DNA of 64,000 bases, taken from Isoetes taiwanensis (Eukaryota > Streptophyta > Lycopodiopsida > Isoetales > Isoetaceae). The notes beneath the pieces were generated by a model, which did no database searches, had not been told where the DNA came from, and saw only the letters and a list, made by a program, of their open reading frames with translations. Below are positions 21,901-32,147 of this stretch, one piece after another. The translations under genes and the position numbers were made by a program. The stretch's first letter is position 1. Every line of letters begins with the position of its first letter. The stretch is taken from NCBI GenBank assembly GCA_021234155.1, contig JAJEKV010000026.1:17903147-17967146 (forward strand), written 5' to 3'.

Positions 21901-24900
21901 TCATTCTGATCCGGGGACTTGTGGTATCACCCTTGTTTCGGCCGGAATAAAAGAAAAGTGTTTTCCTTGCTTGCACATAGTCATGGTAATCGGGCCGGCC
22001 GGATAGTCGGGGGAATAGCGAGAAGCAAGGCGATAGGTTTGTTACGCTTTTTCTTACGCATCATCTCGTACCTTTCGACTATCGGGCGTATCTTGTAATG
22101 TCGCAATGATATCTTGTGGCTCGGAGACCGGTCCTGCCGATTCGTGACTTTGCGTGTGAGGTGTCGACTTGTCGGAGAATTGGGAATCGAGGAGCTTGAA
22201 GTCGGGAGTGGCTTGCAAAAGTTTTTTTGAGTGCGACTATTTCAAAATATCTGCGGCGTGTGTTGCCGTGAGCTGGTCTAACTTGCCTTGGAGAGATGCG
22301 ATGTGAGCATCCTTATTACGCAAGGTGGTTTGAAAGTCGTGACCTTGGACTCAAGTATCAAGTTGGTTTGTCTGAAGTGTCTTTGTTCTCGGTCGGAGTA
22401 GCATTATTAAGTGACGACCAGTTGTTGTAGCGTGTCTCAAGATCGATTGTACTTGGTGTCGTTTTGTTTGAGGGACTCCTTGAGTTCCTTGACAATTTCT
22501 TTTGGGATTGATGAAGGGTTTCTCGATGGATCATGAATTGATTGTGCAAGGCTTCTTCTGCGGCCTCACGATCGGCCAAATCGGTCTTGATGTTGTGACT
22601 TGGCTTGGGTTGGTCCACGGACTCGTGTCGTGCCACGGTGGCTGCTATGAAGTTACGGTGATGGTCACGGAGGGCATCAAGGCGGTGAGGACAGCTTCCT
22701 TTGTAGGTATCCGCGGTGTGAGGAGGTGGATGGGATGGCTTTGATCTGTCACCCTTGTTTATAGATCCTTGGTCATTCTTTGTGAGTGTCCTTGTGAGTA
22801 CTCGTGAGATCAATGGGAGTTTTGTTGTCTTTCTTCTTTGTTGTTTTTTTGGTCTTTGTTGAGTGCGAAAGTGGAATTGTTGCACAAAAGGTTTAGCGGT
22901 GGTTGTTACGGTGGTTGGTTATCAACGGAAGGAATAGGTTTTAGAGAATTGGAATTTCTGAGGAGGTGGAGGCGGTGGTTGTGAAATATTTACATGCGGG
23001 TTGGTGTGAGATTGATGGTCTTTGAGAAGGAGGAGAGTTTGGTTGAAGACCTTTCAAAGCATCAATAAGGTCGGGATGTTGGCTTGGTGGAGAAGGGGGC
23101 ATGATGGCGTGGGGTGCGATGATTAATGAAAGCACGGAAGTGGGCTCCCATGGGGCGGTCAGGGAAGAGTTAGGATTTTTTAAAGTCTGTCAAGTTCTGT
23201 TGAAATCTACGTCTGGGGAGTTGAGTCAATTGATTGTTTTGGTGGTGTTGGTGAGGATATAATACGGATGGTAGAAAACATCGTTAATAGAGGTATTCTT
23301 CATGGAGTAACCCAAAAATTTCCTCCAAAGAAACTTGGTAAAGGCATCATGTTGCTTTGGAAAGGTGGATGACTTGGTTTGTGCAGCATTATAAGGAATA
23401 GAGCGAGAATTTGGAAATATCATATTTACCAATGTCAAGGTAAGACAAGGCATTAGGCGGATTGGGTAGAGAAAAGCGGAGGCTATGGTTTGAGGGTTTA
23501 GGAGTATAGGGTTTCCATCGACTTGGGAGGCATATCCATCTTACGCCTTTCACGGGGTTAGCCACAAATTGCTGTAATTTGTTCTTGTTGGGGGCGGGGA
23601 GTTCTGTTGCGAGAAAAATGAAACAATCCGGAACTCACGGGAGGTTATAGGTGATGCGGATGTGGGGCTGGTGCGGATGAAGAAAGCGAACTTGATATTT
23701 TTGAATTGCTTGTTTGGATCCATTGGTGCGATCGCGTTGAGTGTTGAGTTCTTGGAGGTAGAAGCCATCTTGAAGGTCGAGGTCGGATCTGAAGTCGGAA
23801 GGACGGAGTGGAGTATGAGTGAAAAGTGAGGGTGGAAGTAGCGGTTGGGAAGGTTTTTTTTTTTTTTTTTTTTTTTTGAGTCGTGGGAGACACGTGTCGA
23901 AAGATCGTGGACGATTGAGAATCTCAAGAGGCGACCTTGAGACCAAGATCGTGAGAGTTCTGGCGGGAGAATAAAACTTTAATGGCGGGCCGGTATTAGC
24001 TCTTTGGCGGTTGTCGAATATTAAAAAGAGGAGTCGAAAAGTTTGCGGTACAAAAATATCGGTGGGGAATGATTACGGAATATCGTGAGGTGACCTTTTC
24101 GTGAACATTTGCTAGGGTTGGTATTCGCCTATAAATTGGAAGTTGGGTTCGTCGAGAAGAACCAAAATTCGTGAAGATGGAGAACTACGATAACAGTGGT
24201 CCGGTGAGCTTCCTTGTTGGATTACATGCTGCAAGATGGACGGCGTCGATCTGTGGCGTCTGTGGAATCGCCGGGATCCCTATGGATCCTTGGTTGGAGG
24301 CAGCGGCCGTCAACGGGAGATAAACTTCGATCGCCCGGGAGGTGATCGTTCAGCTGGAGTGGTCGCGGTTTGTGGGGCTTCCGCATCCTCCGAGTGGAGT
24401 GCCCCAGAGTAAAGGCGAGTAGCAGCATGATAGGGGTTTTCCCAATTTTTGTTTAGTTTAGGACTTTTCGGGTGAAAAATCCCACAGCTAATTGTAGCCT
24501 TCGGGCAATTTTGTAAATAATAGAAAAGTGTTACTCATAAATTTGTACAAGTGGTATCTTGTTGTAAATTTTGTTCTTGAGCTAAGGATCTTTTGTGAGG
24601 GGTTTGAAATTTCTTGAGTCGAAATCCATTGACTAATGTAGGAAATGGAGTGCCATTCAATTCTTGTAATTGTAAAACTCCAGGATGTGGTATCTCGGAA
24701 ATTTTGTATGGTCCCAGCCATCTGAGCTTGAGTTTGCCAGGATGTTGTTGATATCTCGAGTCGTAAAGAAGAACTAAGTCGCCAATTTGAAAAGTTTTGT
24801 TTTTGATGTGTTTGTCATGCCATTGTTTTTGTAGTTGTTTGCCTTGTTGAAGTCTAAGAAAAGCATCTCTTGAAGTTCATCCGGTTGTTCGGTTGATAAA

Positions 24901-27900
24901 CTTCGTTCTTGCAAAGGCTTTGATGGATTATGTTCTGTTGCTAACTGAAATTTGAGTGAGGGTAAAATGAACTCAAAAGGCATAAGAGCCTCTTGGCCAT
25001 ACACAAGTCGAAAAGGTGTTTGACCAGTTGCTACTTTGTATGTTGTATTGTAAGCCCATAAAGCTGTAGGTAACTTATCTTGCCAATCTTTTCTTGTAGG
25101 ATCACAAATCTTCTTGAATGTGGATAAGCACCTTGTTTGTGCTTTCAGCCAAGCCATTACCCACGGGGATAGTAAGGCGTGCTTTTTACGTGATGAATGT
25201 GCGAGATAGTTAGTGAGTTCGGCAATATAGTGTGATTGATGAAATGAACTCCACGATCACTAACTAATTCTAAGGGACATCAAATCGGCGTGATGATGTT
25301 CTTGTAGAGAACCTTAGCTGTACTAGCAGCCGTGTTGTCAGGTAGAGCACACGCTTCAGCCCATTTGGTTGCATAGTCCGTGAAGACTAGAATGTAGCGT
25401 GCCCTAGTGTTGATTGCAGGTGGGTCCATGGGACCAACAAAATCCATACCCCATTTGGCAAAGGGGAGGCGTGGCTATTGGCGTGGTGGCGAGGCGTCAC
25501 GGGCCGTGGGTCTACCAAGCCTCGACAAACATCACGTGCGTGCGTGTGTATTTGTGAGCATCTTTGAAAAGCGTGGGCGGTAATACCCGGCAAGGAGGAG
25601 TTTCCTTCTTTGTGTTGTCTCCATTGAAATGACCCTTTGCCAAGTCGCCGTGGGCTTGTTTGACTAGATCGGGGACTTCGTGAGGAAGAACACATCGTCG
25701 GACACATTGTCTTTGCCACATTTATAGAGATGGCCAGCAACCATCGTATAATCTCGTGCCTTGAAGGAATTGTTGTTTATGCGAAGTTGTCTTTACGGAG
25801 GCGTGGGGTCACTTGGCGGGGAGTGCGCGTGAGGAGAAAGCGTTGATAGTCGTGGTACCAATGAGGCGTGGCGGTGACCGAGGAGCAGTTGAGCATCCGG
25901 AAGGGCATCGTGAACTCCTTCCGAGGGATCATCCCGTGTGTATCGTGAAAGATAGTCGGGGACCGTGTGGGCGTCCGGCTTGTGAATAATGTCAAAGGGG
26001 CAAACTCTTGCAATATCAATATCCATCGAGCAATTCGGCCCGTGGGGTTTGGCTTATTGATTAAATATAGAAGAGCTTGATGATCCACATAAAAGCGAAT
26101 TTGACTACCAAGAAGATAGTGTCGGCGTTGTACACAAAAGATAAGGCCAAGGGCTTCCCTTTCGTGGCGAATAGTTGCGCTTTCAGCAGGATTGAGTTTT
26201 TTTGGCGTGTCGATGGGCTTGTCTGATTTGGTGCATACTCTTGAGCTAGAAACGGCTCCAATCGCAAAGCACGAAACATCAACATGGACATGAAATGGTT
26301 TGTCCCATTGAGGTGGTACTAGCACGGGGGCTACGTGAGCTTGACTTTGAGTTCTTTAAAAGCTTGATTTGCATCGGATGTCCAAGTCCATGTGTATGGA
26401 TTTCGGTCGGTTTGTGAATTGGATCGGCGGTCGGTGCCAATTACGGAATAAAGGTGGCATAGAAGTTGACTTTGCCAAGAAAGGCGTGTGTCCTTGATAT
26501 TGGCGGTGGATATGCTCTCGATGACCACGGCTGATTTTGGCTGGGTCCGTTGTAATGCCGTGTCGACTCACGACATGTCCTAGAAGTACACCGAGGGTGA
26601 CACGGAAGGTGCACTTTTTCGGATTGAGGCTAATTCAGATTCATCACGGCGTTGAAAAACTAGTTCAAGTTTTACCAAATGGTCCATAACGTGGGTGTAA
26701 GTGGAGAAGTCATCACGAAAGACTTGCGAGAAAGGGATGAACTTGCATGTACTCTTGAAAACAGCAAGCATAATGCGTTGAAATGTGGATGGTGAGTTTG
26801 ACAATCCAAAAGGAGCGACTTTGTAAGCAAAGGTACCCCATGGAGTAGTGAAGGTAGTCTTTAGTTGATCTTCTTCTCGAATGGATATTTGATTTATAAC
26901 CGGAGAAGCCGTCCATGAAGGAGTACATCTCGTGGCTGCTACATCTTCCAACACTTGATCCGTGAAGGGGAGAGGAAATGATCGGTCCGTGGCTTGATTG
27001 AGTTTTCTATAATCCACACAAGCGAATTTTTCCATTATGTTTGAGGGCAATAACAATAGGACTTACCCATTCTGAATGTTTGACCTCGTAGATAAGTCCA
27101 GCGTCAAAAGCTTGTCAATTTCGGCTTTAACCTTTTCACGGTAGTTTGGGTTAAGCCCGTCTTTGTCGTTGCTAGATGGGTCTAGCATCGGCTTCAGTGG
27201 GAATCGAGAGTTGTCCCAATTCTTTCTTGATACCTCGGAGGTCTTTGTAGCTCAAGCAAAGATGTGCTTGAAGCGTTTGAATAGCACAATGGCTTGCTCT
27301 CCTGAATCTTTGGCGTGTGGTCGGCGTGCCAATCGGATTGGTTGATTTGTTCCAATATCAATTATGTCTCTGCGGGAGTTTGAATGTGTGGAATGACTTG
27401 ATCATCACGAGCGATTGTGGGCTGGCTCCACAGTAGGGCCAGGATGTTCATGTTGACCAATTTTGAAAAATAGTGGCGTGCCACTAGGAGTTGGTGTGGT
27501 GTCTTCTTGAGCAGGAGGAGGGCTGGGGTACCGTCTCCTCATGTGGAACCAATGTGACGTTGTTACAAGGTGTCAAATAGGGGTCAACCAGCGTTGCTAT
27601 GCCTTTATCAATATCCATGTCTTCCCATGGTTGATTGTATTACGGGTAAGCCGTGAGTGGCAAACCCTTGGCTTATAACCGATAGGTGTTGCAAACTTGT
27701 TGAGTCCTTTATGCGATTCGGCGTGATCTCTGAAATGATCGGCCCGTGGTCAGATCCATCGATAACGATGAGCTTGCCATCGTGATAACAAGTTGATCTG
27801 TGGCCCGATGGTGAATGCTTTTAGCTTGTCTCAAAAGGATTAGTCCTACTAACATTTCATAATCTCCGGATCTTCTCTGCTCTCCAAACACCGAATTCCA

Positions 27901-30900
27901 TGGTAAATTGTAGATCTCAATATTGGTGGTATTGGTTGTGTAACTCCTTGTGGTCGCGTGATATGGCCATTCGCAAGCTTGATGTCATAAAGGGGCAGTA
28001 TGGAGCTCCCTTATGCCCAATTGTCGTCACGAGATTATACGTAATAAGATTATTTGCTTATTTGCCACCATCGATCGAACATGGTGAACGACCTTTTTAT
28101 TGCGATGTGCATGCACCGTGGGTGTTGATAATGTTGCATTACGTGAGTATCTGAGGTTTTGTAAAATGTGCTCAGTAGTCTTTGGACATAGTTTAGGATA
28201 GTCGTAAAGGCTGAGAGGAATTTTGATTTTAGCAAGTTCTTGTTGAAGTTCAGGAGGGATTGCAGGTAGTTGTGGTGGATCCGTGGGTTGTTGTTGCTCA
28301 GCAATAGATGTCGCTACCTTGTTGAGGAGGTGGACTTTGACAATGTTGAGTGGTGGTGTTGCGGATGTCGTGGCATTCGTGGTCGTGGCTCGATCGTGTG
28401 GTAGCATTGGCGGACTTGAGTGCCTTACCTTACGCACGTTCGATGAGTTGAAGCGGACTTTTGCGAAGTTTAGGTTGAACATGAGGAAGTAGTTGATCAG
28501 TTGGGTGCAAAATGAGCAGATTTGGTTGATGGCTCAATTTGGTGCGAGAATCGGCTGCAAAAACTTGGTGCAGGGGTGCTTATGGCGTGGGGAATGAGGA
28601 GAACCTCAATCCGGTTGGAGGATTCAAAGGCTGGTGTTGATTGCATGGTAAATTTCTTCTTGGAGTTGATCATCAATTGTTTTTGAGTTGTTTCTTTGTT
28701 GGCGTGGTTGTTGTTGTGGTGGCCGTGGTGGCCGTTTGAGCACTGGGCGTGGGCCTTGCCTTCCCTTGGCTTCCCATACTTGAAAAGGTGTAAAGCCGAC
28801 CGCTCGTGGTTTGATTGGTGCGGGAATTTGTATTTGAACTTGAGGAAGTTGAGGACAATCTGCGGGTGATGACCCCATTGGTCCACAGTTGAAACATTGG
28901 GACTTGCTTGGATCAAAAGTGGAGCGAGGAGGTCCACGTTGTGGTTCTTTGTTATTCTTTGGGGTTGTTGTTGTTGTCGTGGGTTTGTGCACCGTATGCG
29001 TGGTTGAGTTTGCGTGGGTACCTTACGCACTTGGTGAACAAGGCGTTGTCGATCTGATTTGGTCGTGGATTTGTACATTCTTGGTGGTGTGGTTACGCAT
29101 GTTGCGGCGTTTGCAATGGATCATGCTATCCGCGAGTTACACTCATTCGCGGATGTCACGAGTCTTGGCAAATAGTACACCAAATGTTATTTCTTGGGGG
29201 CTGCCGTGGAGGCGGTCGAAGTCTTGGCGATGGGTGTGGCCGAGGGAAATGGGAGTATCGTGGCTTGATCCAGCGTGAGGAAACATGAGCAGTGATTGAC
29301 TAATTCAATGGCTTCTTGTAATGTCTTGGGCGCAAATACTCGGTCATAAATCGGATGTGAGAGGGTAAGCCTTGAAGAAACCACACTAGAATTTGGCTTT
29401 GGGTTGGAAATTCCTTCAACTTGTTGACTAAGATCTGCGGTCGATGCGCAAAGTCTCGGGCGATTCTCACAGGTTACTGCTTGAGTGTGTTGAGGTCGTT
29501 CAGCGGTTGTTGATCATCCATAAAGGGTGCCGTAATGGGAAAGAAAAGAGGTCTTCATGTGTATCCAATCTTGTTTCCGGTGGCTTTTGTTTGCCATCGA
29601 CCATTAGGTAGGGTGCTCCGCGAGGTCGTCGAAAAGATGTGGAATTTTAGTTTTGGATCGGAGTGACCATTGAGATCTGCAAGTGACTCAAATTCATCCA
29701 TGTGAGCCTGAGCACTCTGGTCTATGTGTTTACCTTTATCATTTCCAAAGAGTGGATATGGGAGTTTTAAAGCATGTGTAGGAGTCGGCGCATGAATGGG
29801 TGTTTGCATTTGTGGAAAAAAAAGGCGATGGGTGTTGGTTCTTTGCATAGGTAACCGGCTGGCATAGGTTGTGTGAGATTAGTAAAAGAGGTCTTTGAAG
29901 CGGTTGTAGTGGGAACAAAGGTTGTAGAGGGCATGAGCAGTGTGGGGAGCGATTAAGGAGCAGGCGGTAGGGGAATTGACAAAGGTGGAAGCGGTGGTAC
30001 CGAAGTTCCTAAAGAAAGATTACCAATAGAGAAAACATTTTGCAGATGTTCCAGAGAAAATTGCGGTGGTTCTGTCAGATCTTGAGTTGGGGATTCCGGT
30101 GGAGTAAATTCAAAGGGCTGTGTTGCAGCCTCTGCATGATGTGGCGAACAGGGAACGGAACAATGGCGACCTTCCACAGGGGAGGTCGGTCTGGAAAGTT
30201 GTCGTGGTGTAGGTGGAACAGATTGCGCTCTCGTACACGGAGAAGAGACAATCGAACCAGAGTGTATGTGGACATATTCGCGGGAGGCGTCGCGCAGTTC
30301 ATGGCGACGGCGTCTTGACTCCATCTGGTGTTGAATATCGTCGGGAGTAAAGAAGGGATTGAACATGGTATCAATACAGCTTTCAGAAGTGAGCCCGGCA
30401 ACAGGCGCCAGTGTTTGGGGTCCGGGCTCGGGATCGCCTGAGGGACAGATCTCTGTGAGATCCGTGAAGTCCGGCAGGGCAAATCCTGAGACACTCTTGT
30501 CACGCGGGATTTTTGCTAACAGAGGAAAGAACAAGAAAAACTCAGATAAAACAGCAATGGCAATACACAATGAAACACACAAGACACTTGTGGAGAACAC
30601 GGCAATCCATTGATCAAAACAAGTGTACAATGAAGGCTCAAAAGAGCGCACAACAGGCGACCAGCATGTCTGCTCTGTAGTGACACAAAAGAACACTCTG
30701 AACCCTCTTTTGAAGGAGCAAAAATGCTACAATATATAGGAACACGGAGTGGCCTACGGGCCTGAATCTGATCCTCATCATGACAACGCGTGCTCCACTA
30801 CTTGGGCACTCGAGCAGAATCGAGTCATGGCGGCCGTGCTAACAGACAAGTAGTGGCCCGCCGTGGGTCCTACCTTTGGGTCTTCTGCTTCTTGGAGGAG

Positions 30901-31527
30901 CTTTGACCCGCCGTGGCGCCTTGTGGATCCCTCTTCTTGGACACCGTGGCCAGTGGGGCCTCGCCCTCATGCAGCAAGTATAGACACTGTGTATGCGCGG
31001 GGCACCGGGGCTAACAATCTTGACACTGTGATGTTTGCAGGCACATGCCTATGCCATTGTCTTGTGATGCTGAGATGGAGAATGGCCACCATGAAGTGGC
31101 TGATTTGCCTGCACCTCCTGATAGGCCTCCTGAACCTGCATTGCCACAAGCTGCTGCTGTTGAGCCCCCCTCTGTTGAAACTCTAATTTCCAATGGCTTG
31201 CCACATTCTAGTATAGCATCTGCAGATGCAGAGCATGCCCATGTGGCATCGGAATTGCTCACTAGCGTTGTTAACATAAATACACTTGCTGAAACTATTG
31301 CAGCCTCCGTGCGTTTGCTTAGGATGCAGTTGGGACGTCTCTTTCATGAGCTTGAAGAGACAATTGGCACCGTGGAGTGGGATGAGGTTGTTGTTTCTAC
31401 AAGAGAGAGGCAGGCTCTTAGAAGTCATATGAATTTGGCACGGGCGCTGCCGCTACGAGAACTTAGGCATATTGACAGGTACATTGTTAGCATGTTGCAA
31501 TTCTATTGTCATGTGTTGTCACTCTAA
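18948..31527 (+). CDS. Rep-like Y1 HUH endonuclease of the transposon
   Basis: The predicted role is a site-specific DNA nickase that joins through one tyrosine. Exon 1 starts at ATG 18948; the N-terminus is basic then acidic. Motifs by residue: VSLTL (53-57, motif I), HLHCQG (95-100, metal-binding HUH, preceded by LERGSE) and GYCLKD (150-155, catalytic Tyr 151 with Lys 154, the YxxK motif). The 54-residue HUH-to-Tyr spacing suits Rep domains. There is no Walker A or superfamily 3 helicase region. Near 19502 one base seems missing: the frame stops at 19509-19511, while the next frame carries on directly (GDLKSVVVLDN, then FVKYHG and LVYTVCRMLRTGKF) to TAA at about 19891. A phase-2 donor (AAGAG|GTATTA) after 19824 fits a phase-2 acceptor (TTTGCAG|GCAC) at 31040/31041, leading into a C-terminal exon (HMPMPLSCDAEMENG, Pro-rich linker, then a helical TIAASVRLLRMQLGRLF) ending in TAA at 31525-31527. 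The retrotransposon sits in that intron. About 450 residues in all. The C-terminal exon assignment is less certain than the HUH core. Confidence 0.7.
20075..20633 (-). repeat. 3' LTR of the gypsy element (559 bp)
   Basis: In element orientation it starts TGTTAGCCCC and ends in ACA (plus strand: TGTTGAGGAA at the left, GGGGCTAACA at the right). It aligns over its length with the right LTR, including GGAGCAAAAATGCTACAATA, CTACTTGGGCACTCGAGC and GGGTCTTCTGCTTCTTGGAG. Numerous substitutions and small indels imply an old insertion. Confidence 0.92.
20634..20650 (-). other. Polypurine tract
   Basis: Read on the minus strand, GGTAGGGGGGAGTG lies immediately 5' of the 3' LTR. This is the expected position for the plus-strand DNA priming site in reverse transcription and confirms the element's orientation. 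Confidence 0.8.
20651..24480 (-). other. Extra 3' region of the gypsy element, broken ORFs
   Basis: About 3.8 kb between integrase and the 3' LTR. Minus-strand open pieces include 22358-22885 (basic, with a helical ADREAAEEALHNQFMIHRET stretch), 22941-23135 (Pro/Ser-rich, DLIDALKGLQPN) and 23550-23927. In another frame near 22250-22330 a coiled-coil-like AHIASLQGKLDQL is visible. They may be one former additional ORF. No RNase H or envelope signature was recognised. A run of 23 T lies at about 23855-23877. Confidence 0.5.
24488..25740 (-). pseudogene. Integrase domain of the gypsy element
   Basis: It inserts cDNA into the genome. Minus-strand pieces in several frames: zinc-binding HHCC region (HEVPDLVKQAHGDLAKGHF near 25660, CQRQGPVTPRHH near 25500), catalytic core fragments (FVGPMDPP near 25430, then a D-containing LVSDRGVHF-like stretch near 25260), the conserved WQDKLPTALWAYNTTYKVAT and GQTPFRLVYGQEALMPFE at about 24960-25100, and a C-terminal RWLGPYKISEIPHPGVLQL at about 24700. 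The frame changes at least three times, so no functional enzyme is encoded here. Confidence 0.85.
25777..26325 (-). pseudogene. RNase H domain of the gypsy element
   Basis: It degrades the RNA strand during reverse transcription. Visible on the minus strand: PFHVHVDVSCFAIGAV (DAS-type start), NPAESATIRHEREALGLIF, YLLGSQIRFYVDHQAL and NPTGRIARWILILQEFA. After QEFA the frame changes; the neighbouring frame continues with FDIIHKPDAHTVPDYLSRY, the usual end of the domain. Two extra bases near 26000 account for this. Confidence 0.88.
26331..27056 (-). pseudogene. Reverse transcriptase domain of the gypsy element
   Basis: On the minus strand: FACVDYRKLNQAT (motif A region), FPLPFTDQVLEDVA, KTTFTTPWGTFAYKVAPFG, LSNSPSTFQRIM and FRDDFS. 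The last stands where YxDD is usual, so the first catalytic-box residue is Phe. HVMDHLVKLELVFQ follows. A frame change after 26580 leads into the thumb/connection remnant (TWTSDANQAFKELK). It is clearly a Ty3/gypsy-type RT and not copia. Confidence 0.92.
27600..28482 (-). pseudogene. Protease/linker region of the gypsy element
   Basis: Open minus-strand pieces lie between the gag zinc knuckle and RT. One contains VITMASSSLSMDLTTG and, in another frame, a LIVIDGSDHGPIISEIT stretch. The aspartic protease DTG/DSG motif could not be identified with confidence, so this is called from position only. Confidence 0.4.
28497..29848 (-). pseudogene. Gag region of the gypsy element
   Basis: It encoded the RNA-binding capsid protein. 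The upstream part on the minus strand holds HMDEFESLADLNGHSDPKLK near 29690 (capsid type), followed by broken frames. The downstream part has a damaged zinc knuckle, CFNCGPMGSSPADCPQ (about 28860-28907), in which the expected His is missing, then Pro/Gln/Thr-rich stretches. Confidence 0.7.
30391..30410 (-). other. Primer binding site
   Basis: In element orientation TGGCGCCTGTTGCCGGGC begins one base after the 5' LTR end (CAAACA). It resembles the TGGCGCCGTTGCCGGGG site known from many plant LTR elements, thought to pair with tRNA-Asp; one base differs by insertion. Confidence 0.75.
30412..31016 (-). repeat. 5' LTR of the gypsy element (605 bp)
   Basis: In element orientation it starts TGTTAGCCCC and ends CCCCAAACA, that is TG..CA bounded. 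It is about 46 bp longer than the 3' LTR through small indels concentrated at its downstream end. The PBS follows it. Confidence 0.9.
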
Positions 31528-32099
31528 GAGATGCATAGGCATAGGATAGGCTTGCGAGGAGGCATGCGGAGGCACTAAACATTACAACCAACTGATGTCA
31601 ACTGTTATGTTGTGGATATTTGAACCATTTTTTGCTGCTGTTTGTTTGATGTAGTTGCATTGCATGGTCTGCATGGTGCATGAATAGTGCATTAAAAAAA
31701 CTTAAGAAGGTTTTTCTGAATTCTTAATGCATATGCATTTGTGTGCTTGAGCACTTGCACGGGAATAGCCCCTTGCCATAATGGGGAGCCCTTTGGGGAT
31801 CTCCATTATGGTTGGCGAAGTATCAGGGTGCTGGCTTCTGCTGGCGGGGTTCAACTCCCCATGCTTCGTTATTGCTTCTCTTTGTCTGTTGCAGCGGAGG
31901 CCTCCTTACGGGTGTGCAATGGACTTGCACATTGCTGTTGCATGCATGTACCAGGTCAAGGTTATTTACAAGTTGACCTGAACCATTGGATGACGTGGAA
32001 ATGGGGATTTGACCCCCATCTTAATTTCTGATGGACGGTTCTGGTTATTGGATTTTGGACATGCTTGGAAATATGCCCTTTTTCAATGGCTAGGATATA
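31528..32099 (+). other. 3' non-coding part of the HUH element, with hairpin and T-arm-like segment
   Basis: No long ORF. At 31776-31811 CCATAATGG..CCATTATGG makes a strong hairpin that extends inward through GGGA/TCTCC. Just downstream (about 31815-31870) an 8-bp stem CGAAGTAT/ATGCTTCG encloses GGGGTTCAACTCCCC, which looks like a tRNA T-arm; the segment is too short for a tRNA. Confidence 0.5.
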
Positions 32100-32137
32100 G
32101 CGATTATAGGATATAGCGATATATCCTATATAATCGC
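32100..32137 (+). repeat. Terminal hairpin of the HUH element
   Basis: GCGATTATAGGATATA-gcga-TATATCCTATATAATCGC forms a stem with only a two-base bulge. It lies within about 10 bp of the right insertion boundary. Terminal hairpins are common at the 3' ends of HUH transposons. Confidence 0.7.
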
Positions 32138-32147
32138 TAGGACATAT

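Larger units (their letters stand above)
20075..31016 (-). mobile_element. Ty3/gypsy LTR retrotransposon, full length, degenerate
   Basis: Two LTRs in the same orientation (20075-20633 and 30412-31016) enclose gag, protease, reverse transcriptase, RNase H and integrase remnants in gypsy order on the minus strand. A tRNA primer binding site abuts the right LTR and a purine tract abuts the left LTR. Frames are broken in gag, RNase H and integrase, so the copy is not autonomous as written. About 3.9 kb between integrase and the 3' LTR carries further ORFs. No convincing 5-bp target duplication was found (flanks GCTCG and ATCTT). Confidence 0.93.
18490..32144 (+). mobile_element. HUH-endonuclease transposon (Replitron-like), interrupted by an LTR element
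   Basis: The sequence left of about 18489 (ending GTTTGCACGTAT) and right of about 32145 (starting TATATAATGTGCAG) is continuous at about 32588-32604 in the tandem duplicate of the locus (TTTGCATGTATATAATGTGC), so the intervening DNA is an insertion. Subtracting the nested gypsy element (20075-31016) leaves about 2.7 kb. It carries one plus-strand gene with Rep-type HUH motifs and ends on the right in a hairpin (32100-32137). Any target duplication is at most 2-3 bp (TA or TAT). No long terminal inverted repeats were seen. Rep-only eukaryotic transposons of this type are known as Replitrons; membership in that group is inference. Confidence 0.72.

Noticed and set aside
23550-23946. ORFs with poly-Lys runs
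   Set aside because: The run comes from a 23-base T homopolymer, probably unstable or mis-sequenced.
31814-31870. Possible tRNA (T-arm-like GGGGTTCAACTCCCC)
   Set aside because: Only about 57 nt with no D-arm; kept as a structural observation only.
18490-32144. Helitron interpretation of the HUH element
   Set aside because: The protein has one Tyr motif and no PIF1/RecD-type helicase, and no clean TC..CTRR ends in an A/T target were found. CTAG near 32137 is not at the inferred boundary.
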